DNA from: Acidimicrobiia bacterium
GTDB taxonomy: Bacteria > Actinomycetota > Acidimicrobiia > IMCC26256 > JAGPDB01
Direction: 5' to 3'
Length of the DNA stretch: 48,868 nucleotides
Assembly (NCBI GenBank): GCA_018057765.1
Contig: JAGPDB010000006.1
Location: 22,127-70,994, forward strand
Part shown: positions 1-7,861 of the stretch, piece after piece
Position numbering within the stretch: the stretch's first letter is position 1
Layout of the letters: every line of letters begins with the position of its first letter
Position numbers and translations under genes: made by a program
Notes under the pieces: generated by a model
Databases searched by the model: none
Seen by the model: only the letters and a program-made list of their open reading frames with translations
Told to the model about the DNA's origin: nothing

Positions 1-165
1 TTCAGACTCCTGTAGTTCAGACTCCTGTAGTTCAGACTCCTGTAGTTCAGACTCCTGTAGTTCAGACTCCTGTAGTTCAGACTCCTGTAGTTCAGACTCC
101 TGTAGTTCAGACTCCTGTAGTTCAGACACCACTAGTTCAGACTCCTGTAGTTCAAATACCACTAA
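1..165 (+). repeat. 15-bp tandem repeat encoding QTPVV
   Basis: Eight exact copies of TTCAGACTCCTGTAG fill bases 1-120. A variant copy (TTCAGACACCACTAG), one more exact copy and a degenerate copy ending near 165 follow. The array is in frame with the ATPase gene and reads Q-T-P-V-V. Exact identity, including third codon positions, points to recent expansion. The array runs off the left edge, so the true copy number is unknown. Confidence 0.95.
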
Positions 166-1538
166 CACCTGAAATTGATGAAACAAAGTTAAGTCATACA
201 GATATGGAAGTTTATCCTAAGTCGCCAGAAAACGTGGTAGTCCAAGATGTTGCAAGTAACTTTAACCAAGATTTTTTCAAACAAGGTGAACAAGTTGAAA
301 ATACTAAAGTAGAAAATATTTCTAATTACGCATTGCCAGCTAAGCCTAGCTTTTCGGATAGTAGTGATTTTTCAAATATACAAGACACGGATAGAAGTGA
401 TGAAGCATCAGTTTCTATCTTTGAAACAAAAGATAATATTGCAGATGAAGCTCTTTTTGCATTCGGATCCCATGATGTAAATGGTAATCAATCAATGTGG
501 TCTATGTATGAATCAAATGATGATTTATCAAATGCAAAAAATACATTAAACATGAATGATTTTCCGACAGTTTCAGACGGAAAAAGGCAATTAACATTAA
601 AAGAACCAATGATAATCTGTGTATATTCACCGAAAGGTGGTGTAGGAAAAACCTCAATTTCAGTAAATATGGCTGCTCGTTTGAGTTACACGACAAAAGC
701 TCAAGTTTGTATTGTTGATTTAGATATAGGTTTTGGAAACGTGGGAACGAGACTTGGTCTATATAACCCTACAGTTCGAGAATTATTGAATGAGCATCAT
801 TTAGATTCAGAATCGCTTTCTAGAAATTTAGTATACGACAGAAGGTCTGGTCTGTTTGCTTTACTAGCTCCTTTGCGACCTGAAACTGGTGCAAATCGAA
901 GGAAATTTTCACCAGCAACATATAGTAAAATTCTTGAATTACTAACTCAAAGATTTGATATTGTAATTCTGGATTGTCCAGTTGAATTGCGCGACCCATT
1001 GGTATCAGGTTTTGCTTTAACCAGTTCAGATAAAGTTGTTATGGTTGTTAATAATGAACATGCAACTTTGCTTGATGCAAGAAGGGCATTAGAAGCAATG
1101 TGTCGATCTAAGGACTCACAACGACTTCCTGGTTTAGGAATTGATCCTAGCAAAATTGGGCTAATTGTAAACCAAAAAGTAGATAACGTCGGGCGAGAAG
1201 TTGAAGATATTAAGCAAGTAATCTCAGGATCTGATTTTGACCATCCTAGTAATCAAGTAGATCTATTGGCAGTTATAGAAGACGATAGAGAGCTTTGGGT
1301 TGGAAATGCGAATATGGCTAGGACTGTAGCAACATCAGGTGAGAATTCAGTCGATACTCAACTAGATAAAATATGGGAGAAAATACTGCCCAAAGACTCA
1401 ATGCAGTCCTTTGACGATACACCCGGAGAAAATATATCAAGATCAAATAAATTAGACGATATTTTTTCATCTAATTCAGAATATAAAGATGACTCAAAGA
1501 TAAAAAGAAAATTATTTAAATGGAAAAAAGGAAATTAA
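3..1538 (+). CDS. CpaE/MinD-like pilus-associated ATPase (5' partial)
   Basis: The reading frame is open from the window's first bases, so the gene starts upstream; ATG 204 is only an internal Met. The visible N-terminus is a QTPVV pentapeptide repeat, followed by a long acidic, Ser/Asn-rich and probably disordered region. The ATPase domain starts near residue 136 counted from ATG 204. It has a deviant Walker A KGGVGKT (144-150), a switch segment VDLDIGFGNVG and a Walker B-like FDIVILDCP. These match the SIMIBI/MinD family, closest to CpaE/TadZ-type localisation ATPases. It is followed by a 1-nt gap and then a small gene and pilM-O-B-C, so a role in positioning the pilus machine is inferred. 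The C-terminus is basic (KIKRKLFKWKKGN), which may help membrane or partner binding. Confidence 0.8.
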   Translation, partial: QTPVVQTPVVQTPVVQTPVVQTPVVQTPVVQTPVVQTPVVQTPLVQTPVVQIPLTPEIDETKLSHTDMEVYPKSPENVVVQDVASNFNQDFFKQGEQVENTKVENISNYALPAKPSFSDSSDFSNIQDTDRSDEASVSIFETKDNIADEALFAFGSHDVNGNQSMWSMYESNDDLSNAKNTLNMNDFPTVSDGKRQLTLKEPMIICVYSPKGGVGKTSISVNMAARLSYTTKAQVCIVDLDIGFGNVGTRLGLYNPTVRELLNEHHLDSESLSRNLVYDRRSGLFALLAPLRPETGANRRKFSPATYSKILELLTQRFDIVILDCPVELRDPLVSGFALTSSDKVVMVVNNEHATLLDARRALEAMCRSKDSQRLPGLGIDPSKIGLIVNQKVDNVGREVEDIKQVISGSDFDHPSNQVDLLAVIEDDRELWVGNANMARTVATSGENSVDTQLDKIWEKILPKDSMQSFDDTPGENISRSNKLDDIFSSNSEYKDDSKIKRKLFKWKKGN

Positions 1539-1539
1539 A

Positions 1540-1932
1540 ATGGGAAAAAGAGAATTAGCGATACTCGATACAAGTATTACTGCTAGATCTGTTGCTAACA
1601 AATTGTCTTTGCCTATACATAAAAAAGGTGATGACGAAAAAGAAGCTATATTATTGGTAATTAACACAAAAAAGGATATAGAGCTGATCGAATGGTCTAG
1701 ATCTATAAGAAATATTATTGGAATTTTGGCATGGGAACTACCCGAAAAATTTCTATTAGAGCTATTGGAACTTGATTTACCCGTATTGATTGGTCATGTA
1801 GGACCCGACCAGCTTAAAGCGCTAGTTAAATGGGGTGGCCAAAAAGTATCAAATGATAGTGAGATTGAGACTACCCAGCGTTTAGCTGCAATTGAAGGCG
1901 CTTTTGACGATACTATCTCAAATGTTGGATAA
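1540..1932 (+). CDS. Conserved-looking small protein of pilus locus, unknown function
   Basis: A 130-residue soluble protein starting one base after the ATPase stop, with an AAGGAAAT Shine-Dalgarno inside the upstream gene, so the two are very likely co-translated. It has no signal peptide or membrane segment. The middle alternates hydrophobic beta-like stretches (AILLVINTKK) and helices (EKFLLELLELDLPVLIGHVG), which suggests a small alpha/beta fold. I do not recognise the family. Its place between a MinD/CpaE-type ATPase and pilM suggests an accessory or partner of the ATPase, but this is inference only. Confidence 0.7.
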   Translation: MGKRELAILDTSITARSVANKLSLPIHKKGDDEKEAILLVINTKKDIELIEWSRSIRNIIGILAWELPEKFLLELLELDLPVLIGHVGPDQLKALVKWGGQKVSNDSEIETTQRLAAIEGAFDDTISNVG

Positions 1933-2060
1933 TCATATTTTTAGATAATTTCTTTTTATTAGTTTAAGTTGAGTGATGTTATTGACGAATTACTCTCATA
2001 ATAATTGAAATGTCTAAATGTCATGGAAGACAATAATCGGCTGACATCTTAAATTTGGTA

Positions 2061-2065
2061 GGAGG
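2061..2065 (+). promoter_or_regulatory. Shine-Dalgarno that fixes the pilMN start
   Basis: GGAGG sits 8 nt before GTG 2074. An upstream in-frame GTG at 2065 overlaps this element and is therefore unlikely to be the start. Confidence 0.8.
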
Positions 2066-2073
2066 TGCTAGTA

Positions 2074-3855
2074 GTGGCATTCCAAAATAAAAATAAAGGT
2101 CCAAAAAATACTCTGGAACAGCAAAATGCACCAGTTCAAGAGTTAAGACTTTTAGTAGGTATAGAAGTAGATGGCACTCAAGTACATGTTGCATACGTAG
2201 AACCGCATGGTTCAATTCGTGTTGAACATTTTGAAGGACCTACACCTGCTAAAGCGTTAGACTCTGCTTTAAACGCGATTCCTTCTAAAGCAACGATTGT
2301 ACGTGTTGCATTTACAGGAGGTAGACAATTCGTGCGACGAGTTGATGTACCTCGCGTACCTGACCGAGCGATGCGTGCAGCAATTATGTCAATTGCTGAA
2401 GATAATCTTCCTATTATTCCTGGCTCAACTTCTGTTGCTGCCCTAGTTGTGGGTGATCTTAAAGATGATTTCACATCAAGTGAAGGTGCAAAAAACTCCA
2501 ATATGTTAAATATGGTTATTGCAGCAGTTGAATCAGACGATTTGGATCCCGTATGGAGAAGATTAGGTGGGCGTAAGGCTCCAATCACTTCATCTACATT
2601 TTTACTCCCTGCTGATGGGCTATATTTCAGAGTTGCTAGATCTGTGTCTGAAGTTATTTTATTGGAAGATGGATTACCTTTAGTTTCTAGAGCTCTACGA
2701 ATTGGTGGATTAGATGAATTAGACAAAAAAATCGAAGAATCACAATCACCAAATACATCATTTACACAAAATGAAGAAGTGCAAAAAACTCCTCAAGAAA
2801 TAACTGATGAGTTTCTCGATGAACTTGTAAGTGAATTCAGAAAAACTTTGATATTTTGGAAACGAGAAGGTACTGATGTTCCAGACGAGCTTATAGCTCT
2901 TGGTGCTGGTGCAAATACTCCTACTTTGCTTACAAGAATTGCAGACACTGGTATAAATATATTGCCTATTCCTGAACCGCGTGGTTATCATCTAGATATT
3001 GAGCAGCATGAGAAACCTCTAGCATTCCAAGCTCTTGCTAGTGCATATTCAGATTTTTCTAATCAACCATACGCAATTTTGCCAAATCCTGTATACGAAG
3101 CTGAGAGGGAAAATGCAAAACGAAAAGCGAAACAACGTTCAATTGCCTTAATAAGTTTGATCGCTTTTGTTGGCCTTATTATGATGATTACATTTCCATT
3201 AATTTATGCAACGCTGAGAGAACAATCCGCTAAAGACGATAAGGACAAAGCATTAAAAGAATTAGCATTAAAGCAAAAAGTCATAGATGCTAACGACACT
3301 CTTATACTTGGAGAAACTGCTCTAAACACTTTAGAGATTGGTTTACCTGCATATTCAAAAGTATTGTGTTCGCTTATTACAACTAGACAAGAAATTGTTC
3401 CAGGAAGCCCTGCTATCTTTAAATCAATATCAGTGACTTCAACAACGGAAGGTCCAGCAATAGATACATCTATTGAAATTGCAGATCCTGAAAATGGTTT
3501 TGCTAAGTCTCTGGGTGTATGGCAGGTACTTCTTCAAAAAGCAGCCTCAACAGAAAAAATTGGTGTGGGAACATTTAAAGACACAACTGGAGTGAAAGAT
3601 TTTTCATTTAAGTATGTTTATCCATTATCTAGTTCTTATTTAGTTCCAAATGTTGCTAATTGTGATGGATATGTAAATGGTCTATCACCAGAGCAACAAT
3701 TTAAAATCGCTAATGGGTACGATGCTAATGATAAAGGCACAAAATTTAATAAAAAAGGAGTATTAGTCAATACAGCAGACAATACGCCAGCTTCTACTAC
3801 TTCTACTACTACAACTTCTACAACAACAACAACAGCTCCTATAGGGGGTAACTGA
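2074..3855 (+). CDS. pilM: PilM-PilN fusion, type IV pilus inner-membrane platform
   Basis: A 593-residue protein starting at GTG 2074. Residues 1 to about 335 resemble the actin-like PilM fold (LLVGIEVDGTQVHVAYVE near the N-terminus, ALGAGANTPTLL later). A single membrane helix at about 357-382 follows, then a helical segment and a periplasmic domain like PilN. PilM and PilN are usually separate proteins of about 350 and 180-200 residues joined by the PilN N-terminal peptide, so this order and length fit a fusion. No separate pilN is found and pilO follows directly. The last 25 residues are a Thr/Ser-rich tail ending APIGGN. The stop overlaps the pilO start by one base. Confidence 0.8.
   Translation: MAFQNKNKGPKNTLEQQNAPVQELRLLVGIEVDGTQVHVAYVEPHGSIRVEHFEGPTPAKALDSALNAIPSKATIVRVAFTGGRQFVRRVDVPRVPDRAMRAAIMSIAEDNLPIIPGSTSVAALVVGDLKDDFTSSEGAKNSNMLNMVIAAVESDDLDPVWRRLGGRKAPITSSTFLLPADGLYFRVARSVSEVILLEDGLPLVSRALRIGGLDELDKKIEESQSPNTSFTQNEEVQKTPQEITDEFLDELVSEFRKTLIFWKREGTDVPDELIALGAGANTPTLLTRIADTGINILPIPEPRGYHLDIEQHEKPLAFQALASAYSDFSNQPYAILPNPVYEAERENAKRKAKQRSIALISLIAFVGLIMMITFPLIYATLREQSAKDDKDKALKELALKQKVIDANDTLILGETALNTLEIGLPAYSKVLCSLITTRQEIVPGSPAIFKSISVTSTTEGPAIDTSIEIADPENGFAKSLGVWQVLLQKAASTEKIGVGTFKDTTGVKDFSFKYVYPLSSSYLVPNVANCDGYVNGLSPEQQFKIANGYDANDKGTKFNKKGVLVNTADNTPASTTSTTTTSTTTTTAPIGGN
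3790..3837 (+). repeat. Low-complexity Thr/Ser codon run at the end of pilMN
   Basis: An in-frame run of ACT/ACA and TCT codons encodes the Thr-rich C-terminal tail of the PilM-PilN protein. Such tails are usually flexible cell-wall linkers. The trinucleotide make-up suggests that its length varies by slippage. Confidence 0.7.
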
Positions 3856-4553
3856 TGAATAAGAATCGTAAATTAACAATAATTTTGATGGCTTGCGTAT
3901 TGCTATTAGTAGGTTTAGGTGTTTTTAAACTATTGATTCCAAAATATAATGAAATATCTAAACGTGCTGATGAAAATTCTGAAACTGCAAAAGTAGCAAA
4001 TGATAAATTAGAATTAGCAAAAAGTTTGAATCCTAAATCAATAGAAAAAAGATTAAAAAAGCTACAGGCACGTGTTCCAAATTCACTGGAATTACCAAAT
4101 GTGATTCTCAAAATTAATGAAAGAGCAGATTTATTTAGACTTCAATGGCTCGAAGGTACACCGGAAGATGTCATTGCATTGGACTCAATCCCTAGCGCAC
4201 CATCAGCTAAACCCGTACCTGCAAACCCAAATTCAACAGTGACACCATCAGCACCACAATTAGATAATCATGAAGTTTCTATAAAGGTGAGAGGAAATAT
4301 GAATGATGTCATTGGGTTTTTAGAATCGATAACTAATAAAAGTGTAGGGCGTATTGTAGTTATAACAAGTACGAATATCACAACTATTGGCGATGTCGAA
4401 GGAGGGCAATCTGCGGACCCAAATTTAGTTGAAGTTGAAATAAAAATGAATTTAATTGGTTGGGCCGCTGGTGGAAATATAGATTCAGCTGGTTGTATAG
4501 AAGATCCAACAACACCAGCACCAGAATGCGTTTTAACGCCTGAAGGTAATTAG
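3855..4553 (+). CDS. pilO: PilO, type IV pilus alignment protein
   Basis: A 232-residue bitopic protein. A short basic N-terminus (MNKNRK) is followed by a membrane helix at about 8-28, a charged coiled-coil-like segment to about residue 80, and a periplasmic domain. That domain contains the PilO-like pattern VSIKVRGNMNDVIGFLESI followed by RIVVITS. PilO pairs with PilN to link the cytoplasmic PilM and ATPases to the cell-envelope part of the pilus. The start codon overlaps the pilMN stop by one base, which supports translational coupling. A Pro/Ser/Ala-rich insert at about 110-135 is unusual but plausible as a linker. Confidence 0.82.
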   Translation: MNKNRKLTIILMACVLLLVGLGVFKLLIPKYNEISKRADENSETAKVANDKLELAKSLNPKSIEKRLKKLQARVPNSLELPNVILKINERADLFRLQWLEGTPEDVIALDSIPSAPSAKPVPANPNSTVTPSAPQLDNHEVSIKVRGNMNDVIGFLESITNKSVGRIVVITSTNITTIGDVEGGQSADPNLVEVEIKMNLIGWAAGGNIDSAGCIEDPTTPAPECVLTPEGN

Positions 4554-4581
4554 AAAAACGTTAATAAGTAGAGGAAAGAGA

Positions 4582-6387
4582 ATGACAATGTCAGCGCACG
4601 AAGATACGAATCATGAATTCGAGAATATTGACGTCGTAAATGGTGATTCTCCAATTCAGAAAAATGAAATTGTACCCGTAGACAAAAATATTTTAACTGG
4701 CACTAAAAAAAATGCTATAACTTTTACAGTTGAAACACAAAGCTATGTCGATGCTCTAGAGAGAGCTGGATATGATGATACTGAACGAGTAAGAAAAGCA
4801 ATAAGTGCTGGCAGTCAATTCGGCTTGTTGCCATTACGTTCATTAATGCGTGCTGGAATATCAATAGGAATACTAGAAAAAGCTGCTTGGATCAAACAAG
4901 GATATGAAACTATTGATTTAACTTTAGCAATGGTTGATAGGGATCGTTTCTCAAACATTCCTATTGCTAGTGCAAAGAGATTGATGGTTGCTCCAATAAG
5001 AACTGATGACAACCATTTAAAAATAGCAGTCTGTGACCCTACAAATATAATAATACTCGATGATATAGAACAATTATTTTCAGGTGAGAAAATAGAGATC
5101 GTTGTTGCAGAAGCTGCCGCTATCAGGGATGTACTTTCAGTCTTAGAATCAAGAGAGCGTTCACAAGAGTTAGAAATTGAAAAAGAAGAAGTTGTTGAAA
5201 AGATTAGAATTGTTAATAACGATGGTGAAGGAAAAACTTCAAAGTTGGTTAAAACACTAATCGAAAATGCAACCAAACAAGGTGCTTCTGATGTGCATAT
5301 TGAACCTGCAGGCGAAGAAGTAATAGTAAGATATCGTAAAGACGGAGTGTTACACGTAGTAGGTACTTATCCTATTTCATATGCTGCAGGTATCATAAAT
5401 AGACTTAAAGTTATGTCTAATTTAGATGTAGGTGAACGAAGACTTCCTCAAGATGGTAGATTCGGATTGGATTTTGACGATCGTTCTGTTGATTTACGTC
5501 TCGTCACATTACCAACAAGTTGGGGAGTCGAGGGCGCTGTAATGCGTATTCTTGATCGTTCTAGCAAAATTTCAAAACTTGAAGATTTGGGTTATTCAAA
5601 ACAAGTCCTAGAAAGATATATTCCTCTAATAACGGCAACACAAGGTACTTTGTTAGCAACCGGACCAACTGGTTCTGGTAAAACTACAGCACTTTATGCA
5701 ACACTTGACCGTATAGCTACTCCTGATCTTAAAGTACTAACGATTGAAGATCCTGTCGAGTATAGATTTAAAGGAATTACACAAATACAAGTAAATGTTA
5801 AGGCAGGAATGACTTTTGCTAGAGCATTGCGTTCATTTATGCGAGCTGACCCTGATGTCATTTTGGTTGGTGAGCTTCGTGATGGCGAGACTGCATCAAT
5901 TGGGATTCAAGCTGCTCTTACAGGTCACTTTGTTCTAGCTACAGTTCATGCGAACTCAGCATCTGGTGTTCCAACCCGTCTGATCGACATGGGTGTTGAA
6001 CCATTTTTAGTTTCCTCTTCATTACGTGGAGTTATATCTCAACGTTTAGTGCGAAAACTATGTCATCGTTGTTATATACCCTTTGATGTTATGGATCAAA
6101 TTAAAGATTCATTTCCTTGGAATGGTGAACCGCCGTCAATCCTTTATAAAGCAAATTTAGAAGGTTGTGCTCATTGTCATCGAACAGGATATTTAGGACG
6201 TACAACAATTGCTGAAGTCTTGGTATTTAATGATGAAATTGCACATATGGTTTCTAAAAATACGACATCAAATGAAATAGAAGCTACAGCAATTGCTTCT
6301 GGAATGACAACAATATTACAAGATGGCCTTAATAGGGCAGCCGAAGGTATTACATCTATCGAAGAACTATCAAGGGTGGTGGGCTAA
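4582..6387 (+). CDS. pilB: PilB, type IV pilus extension ATPase
   Basis: A 601-residue GspE/PilB-family secretion ATPase that powers pilin polymerisation. An N-terminal MshEN/T2SSE-N-like region (about 60-200) precedes the motor. The Walker A GPTGSGKT is at 361-368, the Asp box EDPVEY near 390, the Walker B-like ILVGELRD at 427-434, and a His box-like segment (AATVHANSA in context) follows. Four cysteines (494, 497, 529, 532) form the zinc tetracysteine typical of PilB and absent from PilT. The Shine-Dalgarno AGAGGAAAGAG precedes ATG 4582; an in-frame ATG two codons later is an alternative. The stop overlaps the pilC start by one base. No pilT is present in the window. Confidence 0.95.
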   Translation: MTMSAHEDTNHEFENIDVVNGDSPIQKNEIVPVDKNILTGTKKNAITFTVETQSYVDALERAGYDDTERVRKAISAGSQFGLLPLRSLMRAGISIGILEKAAWIKQGYETIDLTLAMVDRDRFSNIPIASAKRLMVAPIRTDDNHLKIAVCDPTNIIILDDIEQLFSGEKIEIVVAEAAAIRDVLSVLESRERSQELEIEKEEVVEKIRIVNNDGEGKTSKLVKTLIENATKQGASDVHIEPAGEEVIVRYRKDGVLHVVGTYPISYAAGIINRLKVMSNLDVGERRLPQDGRFGLDFDDRSVDLRLVTLPTSWGVEGAVMRILDRSSKISKLEDLGYSKQVLERYIPLITATQGTLLATGPTGSGKTTALYATLDRIATPDLKVLTIEDPVEYRFKGITQIQVNVKAGMTFARALRSFMRADPDVILVGELRDGETASIGIQAALTGHFVLATVHANSASGVPTRLIDMGVEPFLVSSSLRGVISQRLVRKLCHRCYIPFDVMDQIKDSFPWNGEPPSILYKANLEGCAHCHRTGYLGRTTIAEVLVFNDEIAHMVSKNTTSNEIEATAIASGMTTILQDGLNRAAEGITSIEELSRVVG

Positions 6388-7607
6388 TGACCGCAACATT
6401 TAAGTACGAAGCTTTTAGTAAAAATGGTGAAGAAATTCATGGTGTTTTAGAAGGCGAGAACGAGTCCGAAGTGAGAACTTCACTAGGTCAACAAAACCTA
6501 CTTGTTATGTCAGTTTCTAAACAAGGTGGTAGTACTGTAGCTACTAAAGAAATAAATCTTCGAAAGAAAGCAAACACAAAAGAGATCGCATGGTTGGCTA
6601 GATCTTTGGCAACGACTCAAGCATCAGGGCTACCAGTTTATCCTGCCTTGGGAATCTTGGCACGTCAACAAGCTAAGAAACCTATAGGAAAAATACTTTC
6701 ACGTATTCATACAAAAGTTGGTGAAGGTTCATCTTTAACCTCTGCATTTCGAGAAGAAGGAGATAATGTTGGAGAGCTTTCGTGTGCTTTAATTGAAGCA
6801 GGAGAAATTTCTGGTCGTCTCGACGAATCATTAGAGCATTTAGCCTTTATAACTGAAGCACGTGTCCGAATAAAACGTAAAGTTAAATCGGCAATGATGT
6901 ATCCAGTTGTTGTATTTATTATTGCCATGGTCATGACTGCTGGGCTTTTGATTTTCGTTGTTCCGCAATTTCAAGCTATTTACGACCAATTAAAAGGTGA
7001 CTTACCTCTCCCAACAAAGATTGTTGTCTGGATGAGTGATCAACTTATTGAAAAATGGTATATATATCCACTCTTAGCAATAATAATTATTACTTTAGTT
7101 GTCTTATATAAGCGAAGTCCTTCAGCTCATGCTACAAAAGATAGATTGATATTAAAGTTACCGATTTTTGGAACAATTATCCATAAATCAGCAATTGCTC
7201 GCTTGGTTCTAGTGTTGTCATCACTAATGAATTCAGGAGTAGGATTGCTTGAAGCACTGCTACTTGCAGGTAATGCTTCGGGTAATCAACATGTAAATGA
7301 AGCCGTGGTTAGAATTCACGACAATGTTCGTGAAGGATCTTCTTTAGGTCTAGCTTTAAAGCAGGAGCCACTAATCCCAGAAGTTATGACTCAGCTTGTA
7401 CTAATGGGTGAAGATACAGGTACTGTACCTTCATTATTAGATCGTTATGGAAAAACTCTCGATGATGAAGTTACGACATCAGTTGATGGCTTAAGTTCAC
7501 TAATGGAGCCACTATTGATTGTATTCTTAGGTGGTATAATAGGTAGTCTGGTCATAGCATTTTGGCTACCAATACTAAATGCACCAAGTCTGGTTTCAAA
7601 GCAATAA
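6387..7607 (+). CDS. pilC: PilC, type IV pilus platform protein
   Basis: A 406-residue polytopic inner-membrane protein with two T2SF repeats, each carrying the family pattern ALARSLATTQASGLP or ARLVLVLSSLMNSGV followed by an EGSSL motif. Membrane segments lie near residues 170-192, 222-240 and 373-398, the usual three-helix PilC/GspF topology. It works with PilB at the base of the pilus. The 1-nt overlap with pilB and the common strand indicate one operon from the ATPase gene at the left edge to pilC. Pilins, prepilin peptidase and a retraction ATPase are not in the window. Confidence 0.95.
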   Translation: MTATFKYEAFSKNGEEIHGVLEGENESEVRTSLGQQNLLVMSVSKQGGSTVATKEINLRKKANTKEIAWLARSLATTQASGLPVYPALGILARQQAKKPIGKILSRIHTKVGEGSSLTSAFREEGDNVGELSCALIEAGEISGRLDESLEHLAFITEARVRIKRKVKSAMMYPVVVFIIAMVMTAGLLIFVVPQFQAIYDQLKGDLPLPTKIVVWMSDQLIEKWYIYPLLAIIIITLVVLYKRSPSAHATKDRLILKLPIFGTIIHKSAIARLVLVLSSLMNSGVGLLEALLLAGNASGNQHVNEAVVRIHDNVREGSSLGLALKQEPLIPEVMTQLVLMGEDTGTVPSLLDRYGKTLDDEVTTSVDGLSSLMEPLLIVFLGGIIGSLVIAFWLPILNAPSLVSKQ

Positions 7608-7690
7608 TAGAATATCTTCTAATATTTATATGAAAACCCTTGTATCTTTACCTTCATGACCATCAACCCTGAACTAATATGTTTGTTCGA

Positions 7691-7712
7691 CTTAAATTTC
7701 TAAAAATTTAAG
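7691..7712 (+). terminator. AT-rich hairpin just before tRNA-Cys
   Basis: A perfect 9-bp inverted repeat (CTTAAATTT and AAATTTAAG) with a 4-nt loop, five bases before the tRNA 5' end. It could be a weak terminator for the pilus operon or a processing element of the tRNA precursor. There is no U-tract, so the role is uncertain. Confidence 0.4.
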
Positions 7713-7717
7713 CTCAG

Positions 7718-7789
7718 GGCGGTGTAGCCGAGTGGTTCAGGCACTGGTTTGCAAAACCTGGGACACGGGTTCGAATCCCGTCACCGCCT
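7718..7789 (+). tRNA. tRNA-Cys (GCA)
   Basis: A 72-nt cloverleaf. The 7-bp acceptor stem pairs GGCGGTG (7718-7724) with CACCGCC (7782-7788). The discriminator is U73 at 7789, as is usual for tRNA-Cys. The anticodon GCA lies at 7751-7753 inside the stem-loop GGTTTGCAAAACC. The T-arm reads CGGGTTCGAATCCCG. CCA is not encoded. A weak hairpin at 7796-7811 follows and may end the transcript. Confidence 0.95.
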
Positions 7790-7849
7790 CAAAACAAGAT
7801 CGCAGGGTCTTTATGATGAACTATTAGCATTTTTAAAATTTAATAATAC

Positions 7850-7855
7850 TAATAT
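7850..7855 (+). promoter_or_regulatory. -10 box of a leaderless start (GT4 gene)
   Basis: TAATAT ends 6 nt before GTG 7862. There is no Shine-Dalgarno, so transcription probably begins at the start codon. Confidence 0.55.
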
Positions 7856-7861
7856 ATAACT

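Noticed and set aside
1..165. Repeat array considered as a CRISPR
   Set aside because: Units are 15 bp, directly joined without spacers, and in frame with a protein gene.
204..206. ATG 204 as the start of the ATPase gene
   Set aside because: The frame is open to the window's left edge through the QTPVV array and no ribosome site precedes this ATG.
2178..2726. 182-codon minus-strand ORF inside pilMN
   Set aside because: It is antisense to a clear PilM domain, with no ribosome site and low-complexity composition.
4815..5276. 153-codon minus-strand ORF inside pilB
   Set aside because: It is antisense to the PilB N-terminal domain; a Ser/Ile-rich shadow frame.
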